A DNA stretch of 64,000 bases from Anderseniella sp. (GTDB lineage Bacteria > Pseudomonadota > Alphaproteobacteria > Rhizobiales > Aestuariivirgaceae). This document shows, piece by piece, positions 46,338-54,420 of the stretch. Numbering within the stretch: position 1 is the first letter of the stretch; every line of letters begins with the position of its first letter. The stretch spans positions 372,001 to 436,000 of the forward strand of contig JANQOK010000017.1 in assembly GCA_028289645.1 (NCBI GenBank), in the 5' to 3' direction. The notes beneath the pieces are model-generated. The model searched no databases, was not told the origin of the DNA, and was given only the letters and a program-made list of their open reading frames with translations. The position numbers and the translations under genes were made by a program.

Positions 46338-47606
46338 ATGCAGACCATATGCCGCGATTGCCTGGCAAGTGTTGCAGAAACGGAGGCGCGCTGCCCGCAA
46401 TGCCATGGACCGAGGCTGATCAGTCACCGGCGGCTGCATGAACTGTCCATTGCGCATCTCGACTGTGACTCGTTCTACGCTGCCGTCGAGAAGCGCGATA
46501 ATCCCGACCTCGCAGACAAACCGGTGATTATCGGCGGCGGCACCCGCGGGGTGGTGTCGACAGCTTGCTATGTGGCCCGCATTCACGGGGTCAGATCCGC
46601 AATGCCTATGTTCAAGGCCCTGAAGGCGTGCCCGAAGGCGGTGGTGATAAAGCCGGACATGGCAAAGTATGCCAGGGTTGGAAAACAGGTACGGGAGCTG
46701 ATGAAACAGCTCACTCCCCTGGTTGAACCGATCTCTATCGATGAGGCGTTCATGGATCTCACCGGCACTGAACGGCTGCATGGCAAAAGCCCGGTCCGGG
46801 CGTTGTGTGGGCTGGCGCTGAAGATAGAAGACGAAATCGGCATCACGGTCTCCATCGGGCTGTCTCACACCAAGTACCTGGCAAAGCTTGCCTCGGATAT
46901 GGACAAGCCCAGGGGCATGTTCGTGATCGGGCCTGACGAGTGTGTCGAGTTCCTGCGGGACCGGCCGGTCAGTTTCATCTGGGGTGTCGGCGCGGCCATG
47001 CAAAAGAAACTGCACCGGGATGGCATACGCCTGATCGGCCAGTTGCAGCGCATGGAGAAAAACGAACTGATGCGGCAGTACGGCTCCCTGGGCTCGCGTC
47101 TGTACCATCTGTCGCGCGGTGAAGATGCCAGATCGGTTCAGGGCCGCAGTGCGTCCAAGAGCATCTCGGCAGAAACCACGTTCAATACGGACATCAGCGA
47201 CTATCGGGAGCTTGAACGGAGATTGTGGCGGCTGTCTGAAAAAGTATCCAGGCGTGCCAAGAAAGAACACATGGCTGGCACAACCGTGGTGCTGAAACTG
47301 AAGACTGATCAGTTCAAGACCAGAACCCGAAACACCTCCCTTTCTGATCCGACGGCACTGGCGACGCGCATCTTTGATGCCGCCAAGCCGATGTTGCACC
47401 GGGAAGTGGACGGCAAGACCGCTTTCAGGCTGCTGGGTGTCGGCATTACCGGCCTGAGCGAGCTGGTCGCCGACGGAGAAATCGGCGGGCTCGACCTGCG
47501 CGCCGACGCCAATGCCAAGGTCGAACTTGCAATGGACAAGCTCCGTGAAAAATTCGGCACCGATGCGGTCGAAAAGGGTCGCGGATTGAAGGGCAGCAGC
47601 AGATGA
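46338..47606 (+). CDS. dinB: DNA polymerase IV with N-terminal zinc ribbon
   Basis: The 422-residue Y-family polymerase copies damaged DNA. The palm motif reads [31 protein letters not shown] and the acidic pair is in [13 protein letters not shown]. An extra N-terminal zinc ribbon ([22 protein letters not shown]) is seen in rhizobial DinB proteins. The C-terminus lacks a plain beta-clamp motif that I can name with certainty. It overlaps the next gene by ATGA. Confidence 0.95.
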   Translation: MQTICRDCLASVAETEARCPQCHGPRLISHRRLHELSIAHLDCDSFYAAVEKRDNPDLADKPVIIGGGTRGVVSTACYVARIHGVRSAMPMFKALKACPKAVVIKPDMAKYARVGKQVRELMKQLTPLVEPISIDEAFMDLTGTERLHGKSPVRALCGLALKIEDEIGITVSIGLSHTKYLAKLASDMDKPRGMFVIGPDECVEFLRDRPVSFIWGVGAAMQKKLHRDGIRLIGQLQRMEKNELMRQYGSLGSRLYHLSRGEDARSVQGRSASKSISAETTFNTDISDYRELERRLWRLSEKVSRRAKKEHMAGTTVVLKLKTDQFKTRTRNTSLSDPTALATRIFDAAKPMLHREVDGKTAFRLLGVGITGLSELVADGEIGGLDLRADANAKVELAMDKLREKFGTDAVEKGRGLKGSSR

Positions 47607-48262
47607 CGCCCTCCACGATCAACTGCTGGCACAAGCGGGTTTTCGAGGCCGGCCCGGCGACCACCGCCTTTCTGGCAATAGACATGCAGCGCGATTTCCT
47701 GATGGACGACAAAGGCGAGCCGAACGAGATGGCGCGGATTATCCCGCGCTTCTCAAGGCTGACATCCGCGTTGCGACACTGGGGATGCCTGATCGTCCAC
47801 ACAAGGGAATCCTATGCGGAAGACTTGTCCGACGTGACGGCGCACAAGGCCAGCCAGGGATATGTCGGCAGGCCGGGGCCATTTGGCAGATACCTGATAC
47901 GAGGCCAGCCTGGTTGCGAATTCGTTGACGAACTCAAGCCGCTAGCCAATGAAGCGGTTATAGATCAGCCTGGTTTCGGCAAACTGCATGGCAGCGGCCT
48001 GTCCGACGTGTTGCGCACAAACGGCATCACCCACCTGATCCTGGCCGGTGTCACCACACAATGCTGCGTTCACTCGACCTTGCGCGAGGCAGTCGACGCT
48101 GGCTACTGGTGCCTTACCGTGGCCGACTGTTGCGCGTCACCGCAACAGAAATGGCACGATGCTGCCCTGGACCTGATTGCCTCTGAAAGCCACCTGTTCG
48201 GATCGATATGCAACCTGCGGGACCTGGAATCCGGCCTGCAGGCCGACCATCCCCGAGACTAA
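47603..48262 (+). CDS. Cysteine hydrolase of the isochorismatase family
   Basis: The 219-residue protein has the Asp-Lys-Cys triad: [14 protein letters not shown] near residue 27, [16 protein letters not shown] near 130 and [20 protein letters not shown] near 155. Members hydrolyse amides such as nicotinamide, biuret and N-carbamoyl compounds; the substrate is unknown. It overlaps dinB and converges with eipB, the two sharing four bases at their 3' ends. Confidence 0.9.
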   Translation: MTPSTINCWHKRVFEAGPATTAFLAIDMQRDFLMDDKGEPNEMARIIPRFSRLTSALRHWGCLIVHTRESYAEDLSDVTAHKASQGYVGRPGPFGRYLIRGQPGCEFVDELKPLANEAVIDQPGFGKLHGSGLSDVLRTNGITHLILAGVTTQCCVHSTLREAVDAGYWCLTVADCCASPQQKWHDAALDLIASESHLFGSICNLRDLESGLQADHPRD

Positions 48263-49086
48263 TTGCAAGCCGCCATTTCCAGCAGTTTGATGTCCGTCAG
48301 CTTGGCGTCGAGAACGAAGTCGCCGTAGTTGAGGCTCATATCCCCGGACACGCCGTTTTCATACAGCACCATCGAGACCTGGTATTCGGGGGTTTCCTTG
48401 TCCTGATTGTCAGGCTTGAAATACGAGATCGACACCGGCCAGCCGGACAAACCGTTGACGTCCTTCATTTTGGCATCTGTCCGGTCTTCGCCGGCATCTC
48501 TTTTCGTTCCGATAAAGGTGATGGCGATGGCCGGGTTCGAGCCATCGGAGCCGTCATACAGCAAGGTCTCGTCCCGCGACTGGCCGGCTTCAGCCGCTTT
48601 GACGATCTTAAGTTGATGGTCAACCGGGAAAGTCACGCCTTCCGGTAAGGAGAAGATTTCCTCCTTCGGCTTGGTGATGGCGCCTGATCCGCCGGTTCTG
48701 CCTTCGGCAAGCCTGGCCCGCAGTTCCTTTTCTTCCTGCAGCTTGCTGTCGACGAACTGGCGCTGGACGTAGCGCATCTGGTCGCTGTCGCCGGACTCCC
48801 ACATGGATGACCTGCTGTCGAGAATGCGTGACTTGCCACCCGACAGGAAAAACTGGTTGATCATGCGGAAATTCACCGTCCAACCTTCGCATCCGCTGCC
48901 GCTGAACTCGATGACCATGCGCCCCTTGGCGCCAGAAATGCCGGTCCTGTCCTCGGCAGACTTCAGGGAAATGTCGTAGACGGCACGATGCGCGGCCAAA
49001 GGCGATGCTGCAATCGCAGGCAATGTGAAACACACGCCCGTCGCAACGATCACCGCCCCGCCCAGAAAACCGGTTAATTTGCTCAA
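48259..49086 (-). CDS. eipB: Envelope integrity protein EipB (DUF1849)
   Basis: The 275-residue periplasmic protein has a signal peptide (MSKLTGFLGGAVIVATGVCFTLPAIAA) and a beta-spiral DUF1849 domain: HRAVYDISLKSAEDRTGISGAKGRMVIEFSGSGCEGWTVNFRM through to [11 protein letters not shown]. The Cys in SGCEGW and the penultimate residue Cys match the conserved disulfide described for Brucella EipB, which supports envelope stability under stress. It converges with the cysteine hydrolase gene. Confidence 0.92.
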   Translation of the reverse strand: MSKLTGFLGGAVIVATGVCFTLPAIAASPLAAHRAVYDISLKSAEDRTGISGAKGRMVIEFSGSGCEGWTVNFRMINQFFLSGGKSRILDSRSSMWESGDSDQMRYVQRQFVDSKLQEEKELRARLAEGRTGGSGAITKPKEEIFSLPEGVTFPVDHQLKIVKAAEAGQSRDETLLYDGSDGSNPAIAITFIGTKRDAGEDRTDAKMKDVNGLSGWPVSISYFKPDNQDKETPEYQVSMVLYENGVSGDMSLNYGDFVLDAKLTDIKLLEMAACN

Positions 49087-49129
49087 AATCTTTCTCCGTC
49101 TGTTTTGTCCAGATATCGCAAATCGATGG

Positions 49130-50086
49130 TCAAGTTACCAGATTCTTTGCTTGCCCCTCGAAAAAGGCATTTACATGGTCAACGGTCTGCCGCCAGCATT
49201 CCGTCTGGGCCTCGAAACTAGCCCACGCAACATGCGGCGTGATAATCACATTGCTGCGGTCGGCAATCGTCATCAACGGGTGATCGGGTGCCGGCGGTTC
49301 GGTTGTCAGCACGTCGAAACCTATGCCGCCAACAAGACCTTCGTCCAACGCGGCGACAAGGTCTTCCTCATCCACCAGCCCGCCCCGCGCCGTGTTGATG
49401 ATCAGCGGCTGCCGCTTCATTTTCCTGAACTCCGCACTGGCCAACATATTACGGGTCCCCGGCATCAGCGGGCAATGCAGGGTTATCACGTCCGCTCTCT
49501 CGAGGACCTCGTCAAACGGGGTATACAAGGGTCCAAGACCTTCCACTCCCTTGTGCGCGGCGAACAGCACCGTCATGCCGAGCGCGCGGGCTATGTTGGC
49601 AACGGACTGACCCAGGTTGCCTTCGCCGAATATGCCAAGTGTCGAACCGTTCAGATCCTTCATGGGATGGGTATGGAAGCAGAACTGGCCGGCTTCCTGC
49701 CATTTGCCGTCAACGACATCCCGGGCATAACCGCCAATGGCACGGCGCAGTGCGAAGATCAGCGCGAAGGTGTGCTCAGGCACGGTATTGGCGGCGTAGC
49801 CGCGCACATTGGAAACCACGACGCCGTGCTCACGACAGGCCGGCACATCGATAACATCGAAACCGGTTGCGGCGACAGACACCATTTTCAGGTCCGGCAA
49901 CTGGGCCAGCGTGTCGGCCCGGATCGGCACCTTGTTGGTGATGGCGACAGTCGCTCCCTGCAGCCGTTCGACAATCTTGTCCGCAGGTGTTGCGGCGTAT
50001 TCGACCCAATCATGCTCGATCTCAGGCCGCACAAGATCTATCTCCGGTGCAAATGTGCCGCGATCCAGAAATACAATTTTTGTCAT
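49130..50086 (-). CDS. D-2-hydroxyacid dehydrogenase (hydroxypyruvate/glycerate type)
   Basis: The 318-residue NAD(P)-dependent enzyme has the Rossmann motif LGIFGEGNLGQSVANIARALG, the catalytic Arg in IINTARGGLVDEEDLV, the Glu in DVLTTEPPAPDHPL and the His in VIITPHVAWASFEAQ. Related enzymes reduce hydroxypyruvate or glyoxylate. The substrate is not certain. It is upstream of eipB in the same direction, 43 bases before. Confidence 0.88.
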   Translation of the reverse strand: MTKIVFLDRGTFAPEIDLVRPEIEHDWVEYAATPADKIVERLQGATVAITNKVPIRADTLAQLPDLKMVSVAATGFDVIDVPACREHGVVVSNVRGYAANTVPEHTFALIFALRRAIGGYARDVVDGKWQEAGQFCFHTHPMKDLNGSTLGIFGEGNLGQSVANIARALGMTVLFAAHKGVEGLGPLYTPFDEVLERADVITLHCPLMPGTRNMLASAEFRKMKRQPLIINTARGGLVDEEDLVAALDEGLVGGIGFDVLTTEPPAPDHPLMTIADRSNVIITPHVAWASFEAQTECWRQTVDHVNAFFEGQAKNLVT

Positions 50087-50250
50087 CTTTCAAAACCCCT
50101 GATTTTGCTGTCAGGCACGCTAACGTGACCGACCTCGCAATCGCAAGCCGTGACTTTCCAGGGCTATCAATTTCCGGGCTGGTCAAGCGCCGCATCCCCC
50201 CCTAGATTGCGCCGCACCTGTCATCAATGAACAAGTCAGAGGACATCACC

Positions 50251-50715
50251 ATGGGTACTATCGACGACCGCCTTGCCGAGCTCGGCATAGAAATTCCGAC
50301 ACCGGCTGCACCGGTGGCCAATTACCTCGGCTGGGTTCGCACCGGCAATCTGGTGTTCACCGCCGGCCAGGTGCCGTTGAAGGACGGCGAGTTCATGTAT
50401 CAGGGCATAGTTGGCGATACGGTATCGGTTGAAGACGCCACCGAGGCGGCAAAACTATGTGCAATCAACATCATAGCACAGGTAAAGCAGGCCTGTGACG
50501 GGGACCTGGACCGGGTCAAGAGGGTTGTGAAGCTCGTTGGGTTCGTAAACGGCGTGCCAGGCTTTGGCGATCAGCCCAAGATCATCAACGGGGCGTCCGA
50601 CATGATGGTCGAGGTGTTTGGCGACAAGGGCAAGCATGCCCGTTCCGCCGTTGGTGCGGGATCCCTGCCGATTAACCTGTCGGTTGAGATCGAGGCTGTT
50701 GTAGAGATCGAGTAG
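50251..50715 (+). CDS. RidA-family protein (YjgF/YER057c)
   Basis: The 154-residue protein follows the RidA pattern: NYLGWVRTGNLVFTAGQVPLKDGEFMYQGIVGDTVSVEDATEAAKLCAINIIAQV with the Arg in HARSAVGAGSLPINLSVEIEAVVEIE. Classic RidA hydrolyses reactive enamine and imine intermediates; this longer subgroup is less well studied. The ATG at 50251 is chosen because AGAGGA lies seven bases upstream, rather than the ATG eight codons earlier. A GDPD gene follows 13 bases after the stop. Confidence 0.9.
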   Translation: MGTIDDRLAELGIEIPTPAAPVANYLGWVRTGNLVFTAGQVPLKDGEFMYQGIVGDTVSVEDATEAAKLCAINIIAQVKQACDGDLDRVKRVVKLVGFVNGVPGFGDQPKIINGASDMMVEVFGDKGKHARSAVGAGSLPINLSVEIEAVVEIE

Positions 50716-50728
50716 AGGTCAGGCGCCA

Positions 50729-51499
50729 ATGCGGCGACCATTCGACCCCGATTGCGACTGGCTGACGCAGGTGGCCATCGCACATCGGGGGCTGCACGAT
50801 GTCGGAAACGGTATCGAAGAAAATTCGCTGCCGTCTTTCGAAGCGGCCATCCGGCATGGGTATGCCATCGAACTGGACGTTCAGTTGTCCGGCGATGGCG
50901 AGGCCATGGTGTTTCATGATCACAGCCTGGACCGGCTGACCAGCGAAACAGGTTCCGTCCATGACCGCACGGCGGACGAACTGAACGCGATCAGCTACAC
51001 AAACGGCGCAGGCACGATTCCGACCCTGGCCCAGGTGCTTGACCTGGTAGCGGGTCGGGTCGGCGTGGTGGTTGAAGTAAAGAGCCGGTGGACGGGAGAC
51101 ACACGGCTGGTGCAACGCACCGCCCAATGCCTGTCGTCTTATCGAGGCAATGCTGCGGTCATGTCATTTGACCCGGTTCAGATCGCATGGCTGGCCCATG
51201 ACGCCCAGCACATCCTGCGCGGCATGGTGGCAGATGGCGCGACACAGGACGACTATCCCTGGCTGCCGCTCGCAACACGCCTGTCTCTCCGGCAGTTTCG
51301 CCATGCCGACATCACGCGGCCGGATTTTCTGTCACTGGACAAGCACTGGCTGCCCTGCCCCGTGTCGCGCAGGTACAGGAAAACCCGCACCCCGATGATC
51401 TGCTGGACCGTGCGTTCCGAACAAGAAGCATCAGATGCGCTAAGATGGTGCGATCAGATTACGTTTGAAGGGTATTCGCCCAAGGTCCCGACCCGATAA
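50729..51499 (+). CDS. Glycerophosphodiester phosphodiesterase
   Basis: The 256-residue protein has the GDPD motif IAHRGLHDVGNGIEENSLPSFEAAIRHGYAIELDVQLSGDGEAMVFHDHSLDRLTSETG, in which the HRG, E-N, E-D and H-D-H residues bind metal and act in catalysis. It breaks down glycerophosphodiesters to glycerol-3-phosphate and an alcohol. No signal peptide is present, so it is cytoplasmic (UgpQ-type). It touches the GNAT gene (TAATG). Confidence 0.93.
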   Translation: MRRPFDPDCDWLTQVAIAHRGLHDVGNGIEENSLPSFEAAIRHGYAIELDVQLSGDGEAMVFHDHSLDRLTSETGSVHDRTADELNAISYTNGAGTIPTLAQVLDLVAGRVGVVVEVKSRWTGDTRLVQRTAQCLSSYRGNAAVMSFDPVQIAWLAHDAQHILRGMVADGATQDDYPWLPLATRLSLRQFRHADITRPDFLSLDKHWLPCPVSRRYRKTRTPMICWTVRSEQEASDALRWCDQITFEGYSPKVPTR

Positions 51500-52692
51500 T
51501 GACGAAACCGGAAAAAGACCAGTTTTCCATCGAGGTTCATCAGTCCATAACCGGCATTGAACCGGAGACATGGGATATGTGCGCCAATCCGTCGTGGCGT
51601 CCCTACAACCCATTTGTGAGCCACGCCTTCCTGAAGGCGCTGGAAACTTCCGGTTCCGCGGTGGCGGAAACCGGGTGGCTGGGCCAGCACATGCAGCTGA
51701 AGGCAGATGACGGGAACACCATTGCGGTTATGCCGTGCTACCTTAAGAACCATTCCCAGGGCGAGTATGTGTTTGACTACGGCTGGGCGGAAGCCATCCA
51801 GCGCGCTGGCGGGCGGTACTATCCAAAACTTCAGATTTCGGTACCCTTCACGCCGGCGTCCGGCCCACGCGTGCTTGCCGAAAGGCGTGATCACCTCCGT
51901 CAATGCCGCGCTGCCATGGCGGATGCAACAGATCAGTTGGCCGCCCGTCTTGGAGCGTCGTCAGCGCACATGACATTCATTGACGAAGACGAATACAGAG
52001 ACTTCGGCGATTTTGGCTGGCTGCAGCGCAACGATACGCAGTTTCATTGGCGCAATGACGATTTTTCATCGTTCGATCAGTTTCTTGCCGCGCTTTCCTC
52101 ACGCAAACGCAAAAACATCCGCAAGGAGCGTGATGCTGTGGCCAGAGCCGGGCTGGAGATACTGATCATGACCGGCAAGGAGATCACCGAAGAACACTGG
52201 GACCACTTCTTCCATTTCTACATGGACACCGGTGACCGGAAATGGGGAACCCCTTACCTCACGCGCGACTTTTTTTCATCGGTCGGAGACAGCATGGCCG
52301 ACGACATTGCCCTTGTCATGGTGCGCAACCAGGGCAGATGGGTGGCCGGCGCCATCAATTTCATCGGTGGCGATGCCCTGTACGGCCGCAACTGGGGCTG
52401 CATCGAACATCACGACTGCCTGCATTTCGAGGTCTGCTACTACAGGGCAATCGAGTTCGCCATTGCCCGCGGCCTGAAACGGGTGGAAGCCGGCGCGCAG
52501 GGCCCGCACAAACTGGCGCGCGGCTACCTGCCGGTCACCACACGATCTGTCCACATGATACAGGAGCCGCGCCTGCGAGCGGCAGTGGCTGACTACCTGA
52601 ACAGGGAGCGCCAGGCAGTTGCGCGCGACAACAAGGTGATTGAAGAGCAGCACTCGCCGTTCAGAAAAACTGAACCTGGAGCAGACAATTGA
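51499..52692 (+). CDS. GNAT-type acyltransferase (DUF482/peptidogalycan family)
   Basis: The 397-residue protein belongs to the DUF482 group, with two GNAT-like domains as in FemX-type aminoacyl transferases. Typical pieces are NPFVSHAFLKALETSGSA near residue 36, YGWAEAIQRAGGRYYPKLQISVPFTPASGPR and KNIRKERDAVARAG. Members are thought to modify peptidoglycan or other envelope polymers; the substrate is not known. It shares one base with the GDPD gene and is followed by the HIT gene. Confidence 0.88.
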   Translation: MTKPEKDQFSIEVHQSITGIEPETWDMCANPSWRPYNPFVSHAFLKALETSGSAVAETGWLGQHMQLKADDGNTIAVMPCYLKNHSQGEYVFDYGWAEAIQRAGGRYYPKLQISVPFTPASGPRVLAERRDHLRQCRAAMADATDQLAARLGASSAHMTFIDEDEYRDFGDFGWLQRNDTQFHWRNDDFSSFDQFLAALSSRKRKNIRKERDAVARAGLEILIMTGKEITEEHWDHFFHFYMDTGDRKWGTPYLTRDFFSSVGDSMADDIALVMVRNQGRWVAGAINFIGGDALYGRNWGCIEHHDCLHFEVCYYRAIEFAIARGLKRVEAGAQGPHKLARGYLPVTTRSVHMIQEPRLRAAVADYLNRERQAVARDNKVIEEQHSPFRKTEPGADN

Positions 52693-52755
52693 CGCTTGGC
52701 GCCTGCCTGCTTTCAAGTTAGTGGTTTGACGGCAAGTACACAGCGGGGACGACAT

Positions 52756-53181
52756 ATGACCACCTACGACGAAACGAACATCTTCGCCAAGATCCTGCGC
52801 GGGGAGTTGCCCAGCCACAAGGTCTACGAGGACGACAACACCATCGTCATCATGGATATCATGCCGCGCGCTGACGGGCATTGCCTGGTGATTCCCAAGG
52901 CGGCGTCGCGCAACATGCTGGATATCGCGGCAGACGACCTTAACGCAGTGATGGCAACCGTCCAGAAGATGGCGCACGCCGTTCTCAAGGCCTTTGATGC
53001 CGATGGTGTGACCATCCAGCAGTTCAACGAAAGTGCCGGTGGTCAGGTGGTGTTTCACACCCATGTGCACGTGATTCCGCGCCATGAGGGCGTGAAACTG
53101 CGGCCGCCTGCCGGTGACATGGCCGACCAGGATGATCTTGCCGACTGGGCGGAGAAGCTGCGCGGCGTGCTGGCCGCATAA
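52756..53181 (+). CDS. HIT-family protein (histidine-triad nucleotide hydrolase)
   Basis: The 141-residue protein has the histidine triad in VFHTHVHVIPRHEG and the N-terminal region ETNIFAKILRGELPSHKVYEDDNTIVIMDIMPRADGHCLVIPK. These enzymes hydrolyse AMP linked to amines or other groups. The ATG at 52756 fits the family N-terminus; the twenty codons upstream are not needed. It converges with azlD. Confidence 0.93.
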   Translation: MTTYDETNIFAKILRGELPSHKVYEDDNTIVIMDIMPRADGHCLVIPKAASRNMLDIAADDLNAVMATVQKMAHAVLKAFDADGVTIQQFNESAGGQVVFHTHVHVIPRHEGVKLRPPAGDMADQDDLADWAEKLRGVLAA

Positions 53182-53205
53182 GCGATTGCGTCGGCCTCGC
53201 CGGTT

Positions 53206-53541
53206 TTACCCCAGACCCAGGTCCAGTAGTGCGAGCGCGATAACCGTGGCGAAGGTTGCAATCTGTGTTGAGCGGGAGGTGACATAGAAGACGCCGATCC
53301 CTATGGCGACAGCGGCGAAACGGTGTTCAACCGCGATTGTTGCCAACACACCTGACGGTGCAATGATCATGCGCATGACCAGGGCCGCGACCAACGCGGT
53401 GGACACCGCCCTCACCCATAACAACAGGTCGCTTTCCGGATCAATGCGGGTCACTGCAACCACGGCCAGCGCGCGCCAGATATAGGTGGCGAAGAACCCA
53501 GCCGGTATCATGGCGGCGGTGATGAGCACGGTGTGGTTCAT
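53206..53541 (-). CDS. azlD: AzlD-family branched-chain amino acid export subunit
   Basis: The 111-residue protein has three or four membrane helices, for example TVLITAAMIPAGFFATYIWRALAV and VFYVTSRSTQIATFATVIALALLDL. It pairs with AzlC to form a permease for branched-chain amino acids and analogues. The start overlaps the azlC stop (ATGA). Confidence 0.88.
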   Translation of the reverse strand: MNHTVLITAAMIPAGFFATYIWRALAVVAVTRIDPESDLLLWVRAVSTALVAALVMRMIIAPSGVLATIAVEHRFAAVAIGIGVFYVTSRSTQIATFATVIALALLDLGLG

Positions 53542-54290
53542 TTCAGCAAACCCTTGCGCCGCGGCCGCAGGAAGATGAAGGCAAGCGTGCCACCGCCGAC
53601 GCCGGCAATCAGCAGGTCGAAATCCGGCGCAAAATGGCGCGCTATCGGCAGCATCATGCAGCCGAGCGCGATGGCCGCATAGTCGAAGCGCCAGATGGCG
53701 CCGGCAAACAGCGACAGCAGGAAAAATGCCGGGGTAAAGAAAACCATGGCGGCGGCCAGTGTCGGCGGCAGGCTGTCGGCAAGGTAATATCCGAGAGGCA
53801 CAACCAGCATCATCGACACCATCAGGGCGGTGCCCAGGCCCACAAGCCATGGCAGTTGCCTGTTTTCCGGAACGTTGCGCAGGCTGGTCAGTGACAATAC
53901 CCAGATCGTCACGGCGGTGAAATGGCCGAGCAGGAATTCAGGCAGTCTTGATGCCTGTTTCAGCCGCACCTGTGCCAGCACGCCTATGGTCATGGGCAGA
54001 AGCCTGACCGCCGTCAGGGAAACAGCTGCGGCAATCAGCGGCAGTGCAACACCGGACTGCCACATGGTCACGAACAACACCTGGCCGGGCAATGCCCATA
54101 TCAGCGGGGTTGTCGCCATACCCGCAAGCAGCGGGAAACCGACATCGTGTATCAAGGCGCCAAAGCCGATGAATGAACAGGCCATGACCAGGCCAGGCAG
54201 GGAAAACGCGGCCCGGATTCCGCCTGCCATGCCGGCCCAGTCATAGGCGGTTGCTTCTTGCTTGGTGTCCGAATGTGCAGGTTGCCCCAT
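53538..54290 (-). CDS. azlC: AzlC-family branched-chain amino acid export subunit
   Basis: The 250-residue protein starts with a short polar tail and has about seven membrane segments in the AzlC pattern: GGIRAAFSLPGLVMACSFIGFGALIHDVGF then ALPGQVLFVTMWQSG. The partner AzlD follows by overlap. The ATG at 54290 sits two bases after GGAGG, unusually close, so the true start may differ slightly. It lies downstream of the clpA terminator. Confidence 0.88.
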   Translation of the reverse strand: MGQPAHSDTKQEATAYDWAGMAGGIRAAFSLPGLVMACSFIGFGALIHDVGFPLLAGMATTPLIWALPGQVLFVTMWQSGVALPLIAAAVSLTAVRLLPMTIGVLAQVRLKQASRLPEFLLGHFTAVTIWVLSLTSLRNVPENRQLPWLVGLGTALMVSMMLVVPLGYYLADSLPPTLAAAMVFFTPAFFLLSLFAGAIWRFDYAAIALGCMMLPIARHFAPDFDLLIAGVGGGTLAFIFLRPRRKGLLK

Positions 54291-54354
54291 GGCCTCCTGT
54301 TTACCGGCACCCGACTGCAAACAGCAACCCGTGCGCCTGCATGGTCTGCATGCG

Positions 54355-54382
54355 AAAACGCCGGACCTGGTCAGGCCCGGCG
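54355..54382 (-). terminator. Intrinsic terminator of clpA
   Basis: Read on the minus strand, CGCCGG-G-CCTG pairs with CAGG-T-CCGGCG (one G-T pair), forming a ten- to eleven-pair stem, and TTTT follows at the AAAA of 54355-54358. It lies about 40 bases after the clpA stop and isolates azlCD. Confidence 0.75.
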
Positions 54383-54420
54383 CAGATTCCTGTTGTACTG
54401 TCGGGGGGCCCCGCCAGCTG

